Shown one piece after another: positions 53,127 to 61,770 of a DNA stretch of 64,000 nucleotides. The notes below the pieces were generated by a model, which saw only the letters and a program-made list of their open reading frames with translations, was not told the DNA's origin and ran no database searches. Position numbers and translations under genes: made by a program. Numbering within the stretch: the first letter of the stretch is position 1; every line of letters begins with the position of its first letter. Source of the stretch: Mesonia sp. HuA40 (lineage in GTDB: Bacteria; Bacteroidota; Bacteroidia; Flavobacteriales; Flavobacteriaceae); contig NZ_VRLT01000025.1 in the NCBI RefSeq assembly GCF_008017835.1, positions 1-64,000 on the forward strand, read 5' to 3'.

Positions 53127-53681
53127 TTATACCGATTTTGGTGTATTTTTAATTTTATCGGCTAGCATTTTTTTGGCCCGTAAAAGCTTTACTTTAACAT
53201 TGACTAGCGGCTCATCTAACTGCTGTGCAATCTCTTTATAACTCATTTCACGAAAGTAACGCAACCGAATAACCTGCTCATAATGCGGTTTAAGTTGCTT
53301 GAGATAATGCAATAAAATACTTAGGTTTTGCTCTTTTATGATTTGATCCTCAGCGGTATCGTTTTCATCTACAAGCGCCTCGTACTCTTCTAAATCGATC
53401 ATGCTAGCGGTCGTTGCCGATTTAATTCTACTCAGATCAATTTGGATGTTTTTTGATATGGCGATAAGCCAAGTTTTGAAACTATACGATTCTTTAAAAG
53501 TGTTTATTTTCTCAAAAGCTTTACTAAAAGTTTGTATGGTTATCTCTTCGGCCTCATACTCGTTACCTGTTCTCTTTAATTGAAACCGATAAACATCTCG
53601 CCAAAAAAGATCGAGTAAGTATTTAAAAGCTTGTTCTTGGCCAGCTTTCGCTTCTTGTATGTACTTGGTATAATCTGGCAA
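53127..53681 (-). CDS. ECF-type RNA polymerase sigma factor
   Basis: Protein of 184 residues. Region 2 has YLLDLFWRDVYRFQLKRTG and EAEEITIQTFSKAFEKI; region 4 has LKPHYEQVIRLRYFREMSYK, EIAQQLDEPLVNVKVKLLRA. This matches sigma-70 factors of the ECF type, which direct RNA polymerase to selected genes. No anti-sigma gene is adjacent. A six-base gap separates it from the glycosyltransferase upstream, so they are cotranscribed. Confidence 0.92.
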   Translation of the reverse strand: MPDYTKYIQEAKAGQEQAFKYLLDLFWRDVYRFQLKRTGNEYEAEEITIQTFSKAFEKINTFKESYSFKTWLIAISKNIQIDLSRIKSATTASMIDLEEYEALVDENDTAEDQIIKEQNLSILLHYLKQLKPHYEQVIRLRYFREMSYKEIAQQLDEPLVNVKVKLLRAKKMLADKIKNTPKSV

Positions 53682-53687
53682 ACTTAC

Positions 53688-54818
53688 TTATCGCGCCCAG
53701 GTAGTAGGCTTTTTGTTTTGGTTACTAACGAATATAAGCATTTGTATCGTAACCAGCCCCCATTCTAGTAACGGAAGTATAGGCAAAAGCCTTTTTTCAT
53801 CAAAAACACGTGTAGCTTTGGCAAAAACCAGCAAAACCACGAGGTAACGCACCAACATCACCAACCAAAGCACTTGGAGTATATACGCATCAAAATTAAA
53901 AATCAATAAAATATTGGTGATCAGAAAAAAAAGCCCCATACCCAATTGACTGGTATAAAAAAGACCTAAGAGAAATTTATGCTTGCCCTTGTAATGTTTG
54001 GCCGTGCTTATATGTCTTTTCTTTTGAAACATCCAATCTTGCCAAGTTTTTTTTGGATCACTTAAGGTAAAAGATTCCTTATTGGTACAATAAATGGTAT
54101 TTTCACTATTAGTACTTTCATTAACAAATAAATCGTCATCACCCGACAATACGTTCATATGGTTGACAAATCCATTATGTTCGTAAAACAACTTTGCAGT
54201 ATAGGCTAAATTTCTGCCAACCCCCATATAGGCCGATTTATAATGTGCGTAAGCAAAATACTGAATTGCCGTTAACAAGGTTTCAAATCGTATAAACCTA
54301 TTTAAAAGTCCTTTTTGCATTTGGTATTTACCGTAACCCAGCACCAATTGTTTTTTTGGCGAAAAGGCCGCGGCTAGGTACTGTAACCACAAGTTGCTCT
54401 CTGGCTGACAGTCTGCATCGGTAAAAACTAAAAAATCATTTTTAGCTTTCTTAATACCCAGCGTCAAGGCGTATTTTTTGTTTCCCCAGAAATGCTCATT
54501 GGGGAGTACGTTTACAATTTTTACTCTAGAATCGGCTTTTGCAAACTCTTCCATTACCTCCAATGTATTATCTTTAGAGGAGTCGTTGACCAGAATGAGT
54601 TCAAAATTCGGATAGTCTTGACTTAGAATAAAAGGGATATTCTCTTTTAAATTTTTGGCTTCGTTCTTTGCACAAACAATAACAGAAAATGGTTGCGTTA
54701 AAGTTTTTCCGATAGGCTTAATCAACTTACGCCGCCATAAAAACCCTGCAAAAAAAGCATAAAAGAATAGGTTTATCAGTGCGAAACCAACAAACAACCA
54801 CAGAGATAGGTTTAGCAT
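53688..54818 (-). CDS. Family 2 glycosyltransferase, membrane protein
   Basis: Protein of 376 residues. One N-terminal membrane helix, then the GT2 domain: FSVIVCAKNEAKNLKENIPF, FELILVNDSSKDNTLEVME, DFLVFTDADCQPESNLWL (DxD-like metal site), and QDWMFQKKRHISTAKHY (QxxRW-like end). Two or three helices at the C-terminus (LGLFYTSQLGMGLFFLITN). It likely transfers a sugar to a lipid or polymer at the inner membrane. It is in a run with the sigma factor and the small membrane protein. Confidence 0.9.
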   Translation of the reverse strand: MLNLSLWLFVGFALINLFFYAFFAGFLWRRKLIKPIGKTLTQPFSVIVCAKNEAKNLKENIPFILSQDYPNFELILVNDSSKDNTLEVMEEFAKADSRVKIVNVLPNEHFWGNKKYALTLGIKKAKNDFLVFTDADCQPESNLWLQYLAAAFSPKKQLVLGYGKYQMQKGLLNRFIRFETLLTAIQYFAYAHYKSAYMGVGRNLAYTAKLFYEHNGFVNHMNVLSGDDDLFVNESTNSENTIYCTNKESFTLSDPKKTWQDWMFQKKRHISTAKHYKGKHKFLLGLFYTSQLGMGLFFLITNILLIFNFDAYILQVLWLVMLVRYLVVLLVFAKATRVFDEKRLLPILPLLEWGLVTIQMLIFVSNQNKKPTTWAR

Positions 54819-54821
54819 AAT

Positions 54822-55019
54822 TTAAGCCGTTTCTGACTTACATTCTGCTTCTTCTGGCAACTTACCACACATACTGCAAGCCTCGCCTTCTTTATTTAAA
54901 AACGGACTTTGACTGGCGCAAGTTCCTGCAAATTTACCATCTTTTTTTGCCCATATTTTTATCGCAATACCGGCAACCGCTAATCCTAGTAATATAAGAG
55001 ATATAAATAGTAATTTCAT
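54822..55019 (-). CDS. Small membrane-anchored cysteine-containing protein
   Basis: From the ATG at 55019 (the TATTTTTG promoter overlaps the earlier possible start) the protein is 65 residues: one membrane helix (LFISLILLGLAVAGIAI) and a hydrophilic part with four cysteines (GTCASQ, EACSMCGKLP, AECKS). It resembles small Flavobacteriaceae proteins usually labelled membrane or secreted. Metal or redox use is possible from the CxxC. The glycosyltransferase follows after three bases. Confidence 0.75.
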   Translation of the reverse strand: MKLLFISLILLGLAVAGIAIKIWAKKDGKFAGTCASQSPFLNKEGEACSMCGKLPEEAECKSETA

Positions 55020-55022
55020 ACT

Positions 55023-55030
55023 GCAAAAAT
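55023..55030 (-). promoter_or_regulatory. Bacteroidota -7 element of the small membrane protein operon
   Basis: TATTTTTG on the minus strand fits TAnnTTTG and lies directly ahead of the ATG at 55019. Transcription would start at or just after the start codon, so the mRNA is nearly leaderless. The -33 element is not clear. Confidence 0.55.
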
Positions 55031-55169
55031 ACAATTAAGCACGGGTAGAAAAAAGCTTTTTTTAGAATTAATATTTCGTTTACATAATTTAACGATATTT
55101 TATTTTATTTACTGATTATTATCAGCTTTTGCATAGTATATTAGCTTTGTAAAACCAAAATTAAATTTT

Positions 55170-55766
55170 ATGAAAATAACAAAAACAATTGCGCTAGCGG
55201 CCTTTGCCCTAATCGGTTTAACCGCTTGCAAAAATGAAACGGAAAAGGAAAAGGAGAAAGAAATTAGTGTTGAAAAAGAAGAAGTAATAACTACAGATGA
55301 GCAATCTGCCGAGGAAGAAGAAGATCTTGTAGCGGTTATTGGCCAATCAAATAAGCATACCACTTTGGCCGCTGCATTAGAAAGCGCGGGGCTAGTAGCA
55401 GTTTTAAAATCTGAAGGACCCTATACTATTTTTGCTCCAACTAATGAGGCGTTTAATAAAATACCCAAAGAGAAGCTAGATGAACTTATGCAACCCGAGC
55501 AAAAAGAGACCTTAGAAGGTATTTTGAGTTACCACGTGGTACCGGGTGAGATTTCTGCCGATAAGTTGACAAGTTTAATTCAAGAAAGCGGATCGGGTAG
55601 TTACGAACTGGTAACCGCCAATGATGGTAAATTAAAAGCTTCTATTAAAGATAATGCTGTAGTTTTAACCGATAATACTGGAACCGAAATTAAAGTCACC
55701 GATGTAGATCGTGAGGGATCCAATGGTTATATACACGTTATAGACGGTGTATTAATGCGTGAATAA
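55170..55766 (+). CDS. Fasciclin-domain lipoprotein
   Basis: Protein of 198 residues. Lipoprotein signal (LAAFALIGLTACKNE), a long Lys/Glu-rich linker, and one FAS1 domain with its two conserved blocks: GPYTIFAPTNEAFNKIPKE and YIHVIDGVLM. FAS1 domains are adhesive or stress-related on the cell surface. The -7 element TAGCTTTG lies about 28 bases upstream. A terminator follows. Confidence 0.92.
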   Translation: MKITKTIALAAFALIGLTACKNETEKEKEKEISVEKEEVITTDEQSAEEEEDLVAVIGQSNKHTTLAAALESAGLVAVLKSEGPYTIFAPTNEAFNKIPKEKLDELMQPEQKETLEGILSYHVVPGEISADKLTSLIQESGSGSYELVTANDGKLKASIKDNAVVLTDNTGTEIKVTDVDREGSNGYIHVIDGVLMRE

Positions 55767-55784
55767 GTTTTTAATCTATATAAT

Positions 55785-55816
55785 AAAAAGGGCTTTAATA
55801 TATTAAAGCCCTTTTT
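55785..55816. terminator. Bidirectional rho-independent terminator
   Basis: AAAAGGGCTTTAA pairs with TTAAAGCCCTTTT. It has A-runs to the left and T-runs to the right and lies between the fasciclin gene and convergent murB. Confidence 0.88.
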
Positions 55817-55820
55817 ATAT

Positions 55821-56834
55821 TTATAGAATATTCACTTCCATCTCTAGCATTATATTAAATTTCTGATGTACGGTTTGCTGAATTTCTTTGGCTAAAGCCA
55901 AAATTTCTGCTCCGCTTGCTTCCCCATAATTGACCAAAACTAAAGCTTGCTTGTGATGCACGCCGGCATCTCCACGGCGTACTCCTTTAAAACCTAATTG
56001 CTCTATAAGCCATCCCGCTGGTATTTTAAAGCTATCACTTGAAATAGGATAAAAAGGCATTTCTTTAAATTTGCCACGTAAATCTTCAAACAACTCTTTT
56101 TCAATCACAGGATTTTTAAAAAAGCTACCGCTATTACCAATCTCCTTAGGATTGGGAAGTTTTGAAGAGCGTATAGCGATTACCGCCTCGGCAACATCGG
56201 CTATACCAGGATTTTTTATTCCAGCTTCATCCAATTGATTTTGAATGGCGCCATATTCGGTTTTTAGTTTGTGCTTAGATTTTGTTAATTTAAATAGTAC
56301 TTTGGTAATGATATAAGTGCCTTTATATTTATTTTTAAATACAGAGTCACGATAACCAAAATCACAGTCTTCTTTTAAGAAGGTTTTTTTTGTAAGGCTC
56401 TGCCGGTGAATCGCTTCACACGAAACAAATACATCTTTTAGCTCTACCCCGTAAGCGCCGATATTTTGAATAGGACTTGTACCTACATTACCCGGAATTA
56501 GGGAAAGATTTTCTAATCCGCCAAAACCTTGACTAATACACCAAGACACAAATTCGTGCCAATTCTCGCCAGCTTGCGCTTTTACCCACACAAAATCCTG
56601 ATCTTCCTTAACTAGTTCAATTCCTTTAGTAGATAGTTGAACCACCGTTTTATTGATGGGTTGTGTAAGTAAAATATTACTACCTCCTCCCAAAATCAAA
56701 ATTTCGTCGGCATAAAACTGTTGTAAGACGGCTTGCAACTCTGCATTAGTTTGTACCTTAACATATTGTTTAGCCGGCACATCTATCCCAAAAGTATTTA
56801 AAGCCTTTAATGAGAAGTTGGCGTGTATTTCCAT
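55821..56834 (-). CDS. murB: UDP-N-acetylenolpyruvoylglucosamine reductase MurB
   Basis: Protein of 337 residues of the type I (E. coli-like) MurB: FAD site ILGGGSNILL, GGLENLSLIPGNVGTSPIQN, the YGVELKDVF segment, GYRDSVFKNKYKG, and the substrate part NSGSFFKNPVI with the catalytic Ser. It reduces the enolpyruvyl group in peptidoglycan synthesis with NADPH. The aminotransferase lies four bases upstream. Complete and of the expected length. Confidence 0.96.
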   Translation of the reverse strand: MEIHANFSLKALNTFGIDVPAKQYVKVQTNAELQAVLQQFYADEILILGGGSNILLTQPINKTVVQLSTKGIELVKEDQDFVWVKAQAGENWHEFVSWCISQGFGGLENLSLIPGNVGTSPIQNIGAYGVELKDVFVSCEAIHRQSLTKKTFLKEDCDFGYRDSVFKNKYKGTYIITKVLFKLTKSKHKLKTEYGAIQNQLDEAGIKNPGIADVAEAVIAIRSSKLPNPKEIGNSGSFFKNPVIEKELFEDLRGKFKEMPFYPISSDSFKIPAGWLIEQLGFKGVRRGDAGVHHKQALVLVNYGEASGAEILALAKEIQQTVHQKFNIMLEMEVNIL

Positions 56835-56838
56835 TGTT

Positions 56839-58032
56839 TTATTTGGCTTGATATTTATCTAATCCTTGTCGTAATATTTCTACTGCCTTTTTTAAATTAT
56901 CTTGTTCTAGAACATAGGCAATTCTCACTTGATTATTGCCTGTGTTGGGGGTTGAGTAAAAGCCCTGAGCTGGAGCAACCATAATGGTTTGACCGTTATA
57001 ATCAAAATCTTCTAGCATCCACTTTGCAAAGTCTTCTGCGTCTTTAACCGGTAATTCTGCAATACAATAAAAGGCACCGTTTGGTTTTGCTACTTTTACT
57101 CCGGGTATACTTTCTAGACCTTGAATTAACGTATCTCTTCTTTGAACGTATTCTTCAATTACTTCATCAAAATATGACTGGGGAGTTTCTAAGGCTGCTT
57201 CACTAGCAATTTGTGCAAATGTTGGCGGACTTAGTCTAGCCTGTGCAAATTTCATAGCCGTTTGCATCACCGCTTTATTTTTAGAAACCAAACATCCTAT
57301 TCTGGCACCACACATGCTGTAACGCTTAGATACACTATCGATCATTATCGCGTGTTCCTCAAGTCCTTCCTGAGCCATAACCGAAAAATGATTTAAGCCC
57401 TCATAGGCAAACTCACGGTATACTTCATCGGCTACGAGAAATAAATCGTATTTTTTAACTAAGGCACTCAATTGCTCAATTTCTTCCTGAGTATACAAGT
57501 AACCCGTTGGATTCCCTGGATTACAAATTAAAATGGCTTTGGTTCTATCGGTAATCAGCTTTTCAAACTCGGCAATTGGAGGTAAAGCGAAACCGTTTTC
57601 AAATTTTGCCTGAACCGGCACCACTTCTACTCCTGCAGAGGTTGCGAAACCATTATAATTAGCATAAAATGGTTCTGGAATAATCACTTCATCTCCTGGA
57701 TCTGTAATGCTACCCATGGCAAAAAGCAGGGCCTCGGAACCTCCGGTAGTTATAATGATATCATCTGATTCAATAGGCAGGTTTACCCTTTGATAATAAC
57801 CAGCAAGTTTTTCTCTATAGCTAGCAAAACCAGCCGAATGGCTGTAAGAGATAATCTCTAAATCATTATTTTTAACAGCATCTAAAGCTACTTGAGGGGT
57901 TTTAATATCGGGTTGACCTATATTCAAGTAAAAGATTTCTTTTCCTTGCTCAGTTGCTTTCTCTGCATAAGGAACCAACTTACGTATAGGCGATTCGGGC
58001 ATAGCTTGCCCCTTGGCTGAAATATTTGGCAT
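56839..58032 (-). CDS. Class I/II aminotransferase (AspC-like)
   Basis: Protein of 397 residues of the PLP aminotransferase fold I, similar to aspartate or aromatic aminotransferases. Motifs: YLNIGQPDIKTPQVALDA, SYSHSAGFASYREKLAGYY, TTGGSEALLFAMG, EPFYANYNGFA, ICNPGNPTGYLYTQEE, LVADEVYREFAYEG and the PLP lysine site DSVSKRYSMCGARIG (K in SKR). Substrate is not fixed by the sequence. It is upstream of murB with a four-base gap. Confidence 0.93.
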   Translation of the reverse strand: MPNISAKGQAMPESPIRKLVPYAEKATEQGKEIFYLNIGQPDIKTPQVALDAVKNNDLEIISYSHSAGFASYREKLAGYYQRVNLPIESDDIIITTGGSEALLFAMGSITDPGDEVIIPEPFYANYNGFATSAGVEVVPVQAKFENGFALPPIAEFEKLITDRTKAILICNPGNPTGYLYTQEEIEQLSALVKKYDLFLVADEVYREFAYEGLNHFSVMAQEGLEEHAIMIDSVSKRYSMCGARIGCLVSKNKAVMQTAMKFAQARLSPPTFAQIASEAALETPQSYFDEVIEEYVQRRDTLIQGLESIPGVKVAKPNGAFYCIAELPVKDAEDFAKWMLEDFDYNGQTIMVAPAQGFYSTPNTGNNQVRIAYVLEQDNLKKAVEILRQGLDKYQAK

Positions 58033-58093
58033 ACTACAAAATTTTTGTGCAAAAATGCGAAAAATAAATGGGGCAATTCAATTTTGATCCAAC

Positions 58094-58124
58094 AAAAAAA
58101 CCTCTTTCTTATTCAGAAAGAGGT
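58094..58124 (-). terminator. Rho-independent terminator of the DUF1573 gene
   Basis: AACCTCTTTC pairs with GAAAGAGGTT across TTATTCA. Read on the minus strand it ends in T7, 28 bases past the DUF1573 stop. Confidence 0.88.
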
Positions 58125-58151
58125 TGTATACTAATTAAGTGTGGTTATATT

Positions 58152-58544
58152 TTATTTTTCTAATACACTTTTTGTGTCTTTTTTAGCCACGTAGCCTTTA
58201 ATTTTTAAAGGTGTAGGAGAGTTTTGTGCATTCGAATATACCGTTACCGTTTTACGAATAGGCCCTGGTCTTTTCGTATCATATTTAACCTTAATCTCTC
58301 CTTTATTTCCAGGTAAAATAGGCTCTTTAGGTTTTTCTGGAACCGTGCATCCACAAGTAGAGGAAACTCTACTTATAACTAAGGGCTCATCACCAGTATT
58401 GGTAAAAACAAAGGTTCTTAAACCATCACTATCGTAGGCAACATTACCATAATCTATAGTTTCTTGTTCAAAAGCAATTTCTGCTTGTGCTTGCATTGCA
58501 AAACTGGTCATTAAGACAACGGCTACTAAAAATATTTTTTTCAT
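58152..58544 (-). CDS. DUF1573 secreted protein
   Basis: Protein of 130 residues with signal peptide (VAVVLMTSFAMQAQA) and one Ig-like DUF1573 domain: IDYGNVAYDSDGLRTFVFTN, then EPLVISRVSSTCGCTVPE with its CGC motif, then TKRPGPIRKTVTVYSN. DUF1573 domains are periplasmic or surface proteins of unknown role, common in Bacteroidota. It is monocistronic, with its own terminator. Confidence 0.92.
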   Translation of the reverse strand: MKKIFLVAVVLMTSFAMQAQAEIAFEQETIDYGNVAYDSDGLRTFVFTNTGDEPLVISRVSSTCGCTVPEKPKEPILPGNKGEIKVKYDTKRPGPIRKTVTVYSNAQNSPTPLKIKGYVAKKDTKSVLEK

Positions 58545-58677
58545 TGTATAAAAATTTGGTTACTAAATTAAACTTTAATCGCTTGAATACAAAAAAATAA
58601 GAATAACATTTTATAATCTTTTAAAATCAAGCCTTAATAATTACTTTTGTCTCTTGTAAATCAAAAAACAGACCAAA

Positions 58678-61314
58678 ATGCCCATCGCTGCCAATTATAA
58701 CCCAAAAGAAATAGAAGAAAAATGGTATAAGTACTGGTTAGAGAACCGTTATTTTCACTCTGAAGTCAACGAAAAAGAGCCTTACACTATTGTTATTCCT
58801 CCGCCTAACGTAACGGGAGTTTTACATATGGGACACATGCTCAACAATACTATACAAGACGTGCTTGTTCGTAGGGCTCGACTACAGGGATATAACGCCT
58901 GTTGGGTACCAGGAACCGATCACGCCTCTATTGCAACCGAAGCCAAAGTGGTAGCTAAATTAAAAGAAGAAGGTATAGACAAAAAGAGTTTGTCTCGTGA
59001 AGAATTTATGGAACACGCTTGGGACTGGACCCGTAACTACGGTGGGGTTATTCTCAATCAGCTTCAAAAATTAGGTGCCTCCTGCGATTGGGATCGAACC
59101 AAATTTACTCTAGACGAGCAACTTTCGGCTTCGGTAATTAAGTCTTTTATAGACTTATATAAAAAAGGTCATATTTACAGGGGTTACCGAATGGTAAATT
59201 GGGATCCCGAAGCCAAAACAACCCTTTCTGATGAAGAGGTGATTTATGAAGAAAAACAAGGCCATCTTTACCATGTGGCTTACCCAATTGTAGGAAGTGA
59301 TGAACATTTGATTATAGCTACAACTAGACCTGAAACTATATTTGGAGATACCGCAATTTGTGTACATCCCGATGATGAGCGCTATCAACATTTACACGGC
59401 AAAAATGTTATAGTACCCGTTGTAAATAGAGAGATTCCTATTATAGCAGATGAATATGTAGATTTAGAGTTTGGTACGGGCTGCCTAAAGATAACACCAG
59501 CCCACGATGAAAATGATTATCTCTTAGGCCAAAAGCATAATTTAGAGATGATAGATATCTTTAACCTAGATGGAAGTTTAAATAAACAAGGTTTACACTA
59601 CCAAGGCCAAGACAGGTTTGAAGTAAGAAAACAATTCCGTAAAGAACTTGAAGAAAAAGGCTTTTTAGTAAAAATAGAAGACCACATTCATAAAGTAGGT
59701 ACTTCTGAGCGTACTAAAGCGGTAATCGAACCTCGACTATCTGACCAGTGGTTTCTTAAAATGAAAGAAATTGCTCAACCCGCTATCAAAGCCGTTTTAG
59801 AAACCGAAGAAATAAAGTTGTTCCCTGAAAAATTTAAAAATACCTATGCACATTGGATGAATAACATTAGGGACTGGAATATTTCTAGACAACTTTGGTG
59901 GGGACATCGTATACCGGCATATTATTTTGGTGACAATAAAAATGACTTTGTTGTTGCCGAAACTAAAGAAGAAGCTTTAAAACTAGCGCAAGAGAAATCT
60001 GGACAAAAAGATTTGAAAATAGAAGATCTAAAACAAGATGAAGATGTATTAGACACTTGGTTCTCTTCTTGGCTATGGCCGATGAGTGTTTTTGATGGTA
60101 TCTGTCAACCCGATAACAAGGAATTTAACTACTACTATCCCACCAACGATTTGGTTACAGGTCCAGATATTCTATTCTTCTGGGTTGCACGTATGATAAT
60201 TGCTGGATATGAATATACCGGTAAAAAACCTTTTAACAATGTTTATCTCACTGGTTTGGTGCGTGATAAGCAACGGAGAAAAATGTCTAAATCTCTAGGC
60301 AATTCACCTGACGCTTTGAAATTGATAGAAGATTATAGCGCAGACGGAGTGCGAGTAGGTTTATTACTTAGTAGCGCTGCAGGTAACGATTTAATGTTTG
60401 ATGAAAGCCTTTGCCAACAAGGGAAAGGATTTGGTAACAAAATTTGGAATGCCTTTAGACTTATTGATGGGTGGGAGGTCGATACCCACTTAGAACAACC
60501 AGAATATGCCCAAAAAGCAATACAATGGTATAAGAATCAATTACAGGTAAGCTTAGCGCAAATTGAAGATCATTTTGATAAATATCGCATTTCTGATGCG
60601 CTAATGACTACCTATAAATTAATATGGGATGAGTTTTGTTCTTGGTTATTAGAAATGGTTAAGCCAGGGTACCAAATGCCTATTGACCAGCAAACCAAAC
60701 AAGATGTATTGCATTTATTAGAAGAGAACTTAAAAATTCTTCATCCATTTATGCCCTTCTTAACCGAAGAAATTTGGCAAAGCATGGCAAAAAGATCAAA
60801 GGATGAGGCTTTGATTGTTGCAAAATGGCCTGAACAAAAAACTTTTGATGAGTCGCTTATTGCGGATTTTGATACGGTCAAAGAAGTCGTTTCAGGAATA
60901 AGAAATATCCGTAAAGATAAAAATATCTCATTTAAAGAAACAGTAGATTTAAGCCTGATAAATTCTGAGCAGCTTACCAAGGCATATGATGGTATCATAA
61001 AAAAATTAGGAAATATCAATCAGCTTTCTTACATAGAAAGGCAATTGGATAACGCTTTATCGTTTCGTGTTAAATCTAATGAATATTTTATTCCTATGCA
61101 AGGTACTATCGATGTAGAAGCCGAAATTGCTAAGCTACAAGATGAATTAAAATATAACGAAGGATTTTTAAAAGCCGTACAAAAAAAGTTAAGCAACGAA
61201 CGATTCGTGAATAATGCACCAGAAAAGGTTGTTGCAATAGAAAAGCAAAAACAAGCCGATGCAATGGCTAAAATTGAAACCCTTAAACAAAGTCTTGAAA
61301 GTCTAAAAAAATAA
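58678..61314 (+). CDS. valS: Valyl-tRNA synthetase
   Basis: Protein of 878 residues with the full ValRS order: HIGH-type site PPPNVTGVLHMGHMLNNTI, WVPGTDHASIATEAKV, the editing domain (TTRPETIFGDTAICVHPDD), MSKS-type KMSKSLGNSPDALKLI, DVLDTWFSSWLWPMSVF, and the C-terminal coiled coil (YNEGFLKAVQKKLSNERFV). It charges valine tRNA. The -7 element TACTTTTG (58642-58649) precedes the ATG by 28 bases. Confidence 0.98.
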   Translation: MPIAANYNPKEIEEKWYKYWLENRYFHSEVNEKEPYTIVIPPPNVTGVLHMGHMLNNTIQDVLVRRARLQGYNACWVPGTDHASIATEAKVVAKLKEEGIDKKSLSREEFMEHAWDWTRNYGGVILNQLQKLGASCDWDRTKFTLDEQLSASVIKSFIDLYKKGHIYRGYRMVNWDPEAKTTLSDEEVIYEEKQGHLYHVAYPIVGSDEHLIIATTRPETIFGDTAICVHPDDERYQHLHGKNVIVPVVNREIPIIADEYVDLEFGTGCLKITPAHDENDYLLGQKHNLEMIDIFNLDGSLNKQGLHYQGQDRFEVRKQFRKELEEKGFLVKIEDHIHKVGTSERTKAVIEPRLSDQWFLKMKEIAQPAIKAVLETEEIKLFPEKFKNTYAHWMNNIRDWNISRQLWWGHRIPAYYFGDNKNDFVVAETKEEALKLAQEKSGQKDLKIEDLKQDEDVLDTWFSSWLWPMSVFDGICQPDNKEFNYYYPTNDLVTGPDILFFWVARMIIAGYEYTGKKPFNNVYLTGLVRDKQRRKMSKSLGNSPDALKLIEDYSADGVRVGLLLSSAAGNDLMFDESLCQQGKGFGNKIWNAFRLIDGWEVDTHLEQPEYAQKAIQWYKNQLQVSLAQIEDHFDKYRISDALMTTYKLIWDEFCSWLLEMVKPGYQMPIDQQTKQDVLHLLEENLKILHPFMPFLTEEIWQSMAKRSKDEALIVAKWPEQKTFDESLIADFDTVKEVVSGIRNIRKDKNISFKETVDLSLINSEQLTKAYDGIIKKLGNINQLSYIERQLDNALSFRVKSNEYFIPMQGTIDVEAEIAKLQDELKYNEGFLKAVQKKLSNERFVNNAPEKVVAIEKQKQADAMAKIETLKQSLESLKK

Positions 61315-61392
61315 TAATTCTATCTTATCAAAGTCTTAAATTAATTGTAATACCCAAAACATTTAAGATATTTGAGAAAAACAATTAATATT

Positions 61393-61695
61393 ATGAAAGT
61401 ATCTTTTAAACATTTAGGATTAGCCTTAGCTTTAATTGGTAGCTTATACAGCTGCCGCGATCAAGAAGAAAAAGACACCAAAACAATTGAAGGCGTTGAA
61501 GTAAGCGAAGATGCCAAAATTGAAGTTAGCGATGATGGTGAAAAAATAGAAATTGAAGACGGTGATACCGAAGTGAAAATTAAAAAAGATGAAGATGGTA
61601 ATATCGAAAAGAAGAAAATTGAGACCGAAGAAAAAGAAGTAAAAGTAAAAATGGAAGATGGTGAAGTAGTTAAGAGAAAAGTAGATCAAGAATAG
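61393..61695 (+). CDS. Lysine/glutamate-rich lipoprotein
   Basis: From the ATG at 61393 the protein is 100 residues. Lipoprotein signal (LGLALALIGSLYSCRD) followed by a low-complexity run of short charged heptads with alternating Glu, Asp, Lys and Val/Ile (for example VEVSEDAKIEVSDDGEK, EVKIKKDEDGNIEKKK). This suggests a simple beta or coiled structure on the surface. Function unknown. Terminator immediately after. Confidence 0.6.
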   Translation: MKVSFKHLGLALALIGSLYSCRDQEEKDTKTIEGVEVSEDAKIEVSDDGEKIEIEDGDTEVKIKKDEDGNIEKKKIETEEKEVKVKMEDGEVVKRKVDQE

Positions 61696-61713
61696 GATGA
61701 ATCTCCCATTTAT

Positions 61714-61748
61714 CAAAAAAAAGCCTCGCAATTGCGAGGCTTTTTTTT
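61714..61748 (+). terminator. Rho-independent terminator between lipoprotein and lon
   Basis: GCCTCGC-AATT-GCGAGGC stem with A-run before and T8 after. It may serve both convergent genes. Confidence 0.9.
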
Positions 61749-61770
61749 GATGAAATATTTGATAAATTAA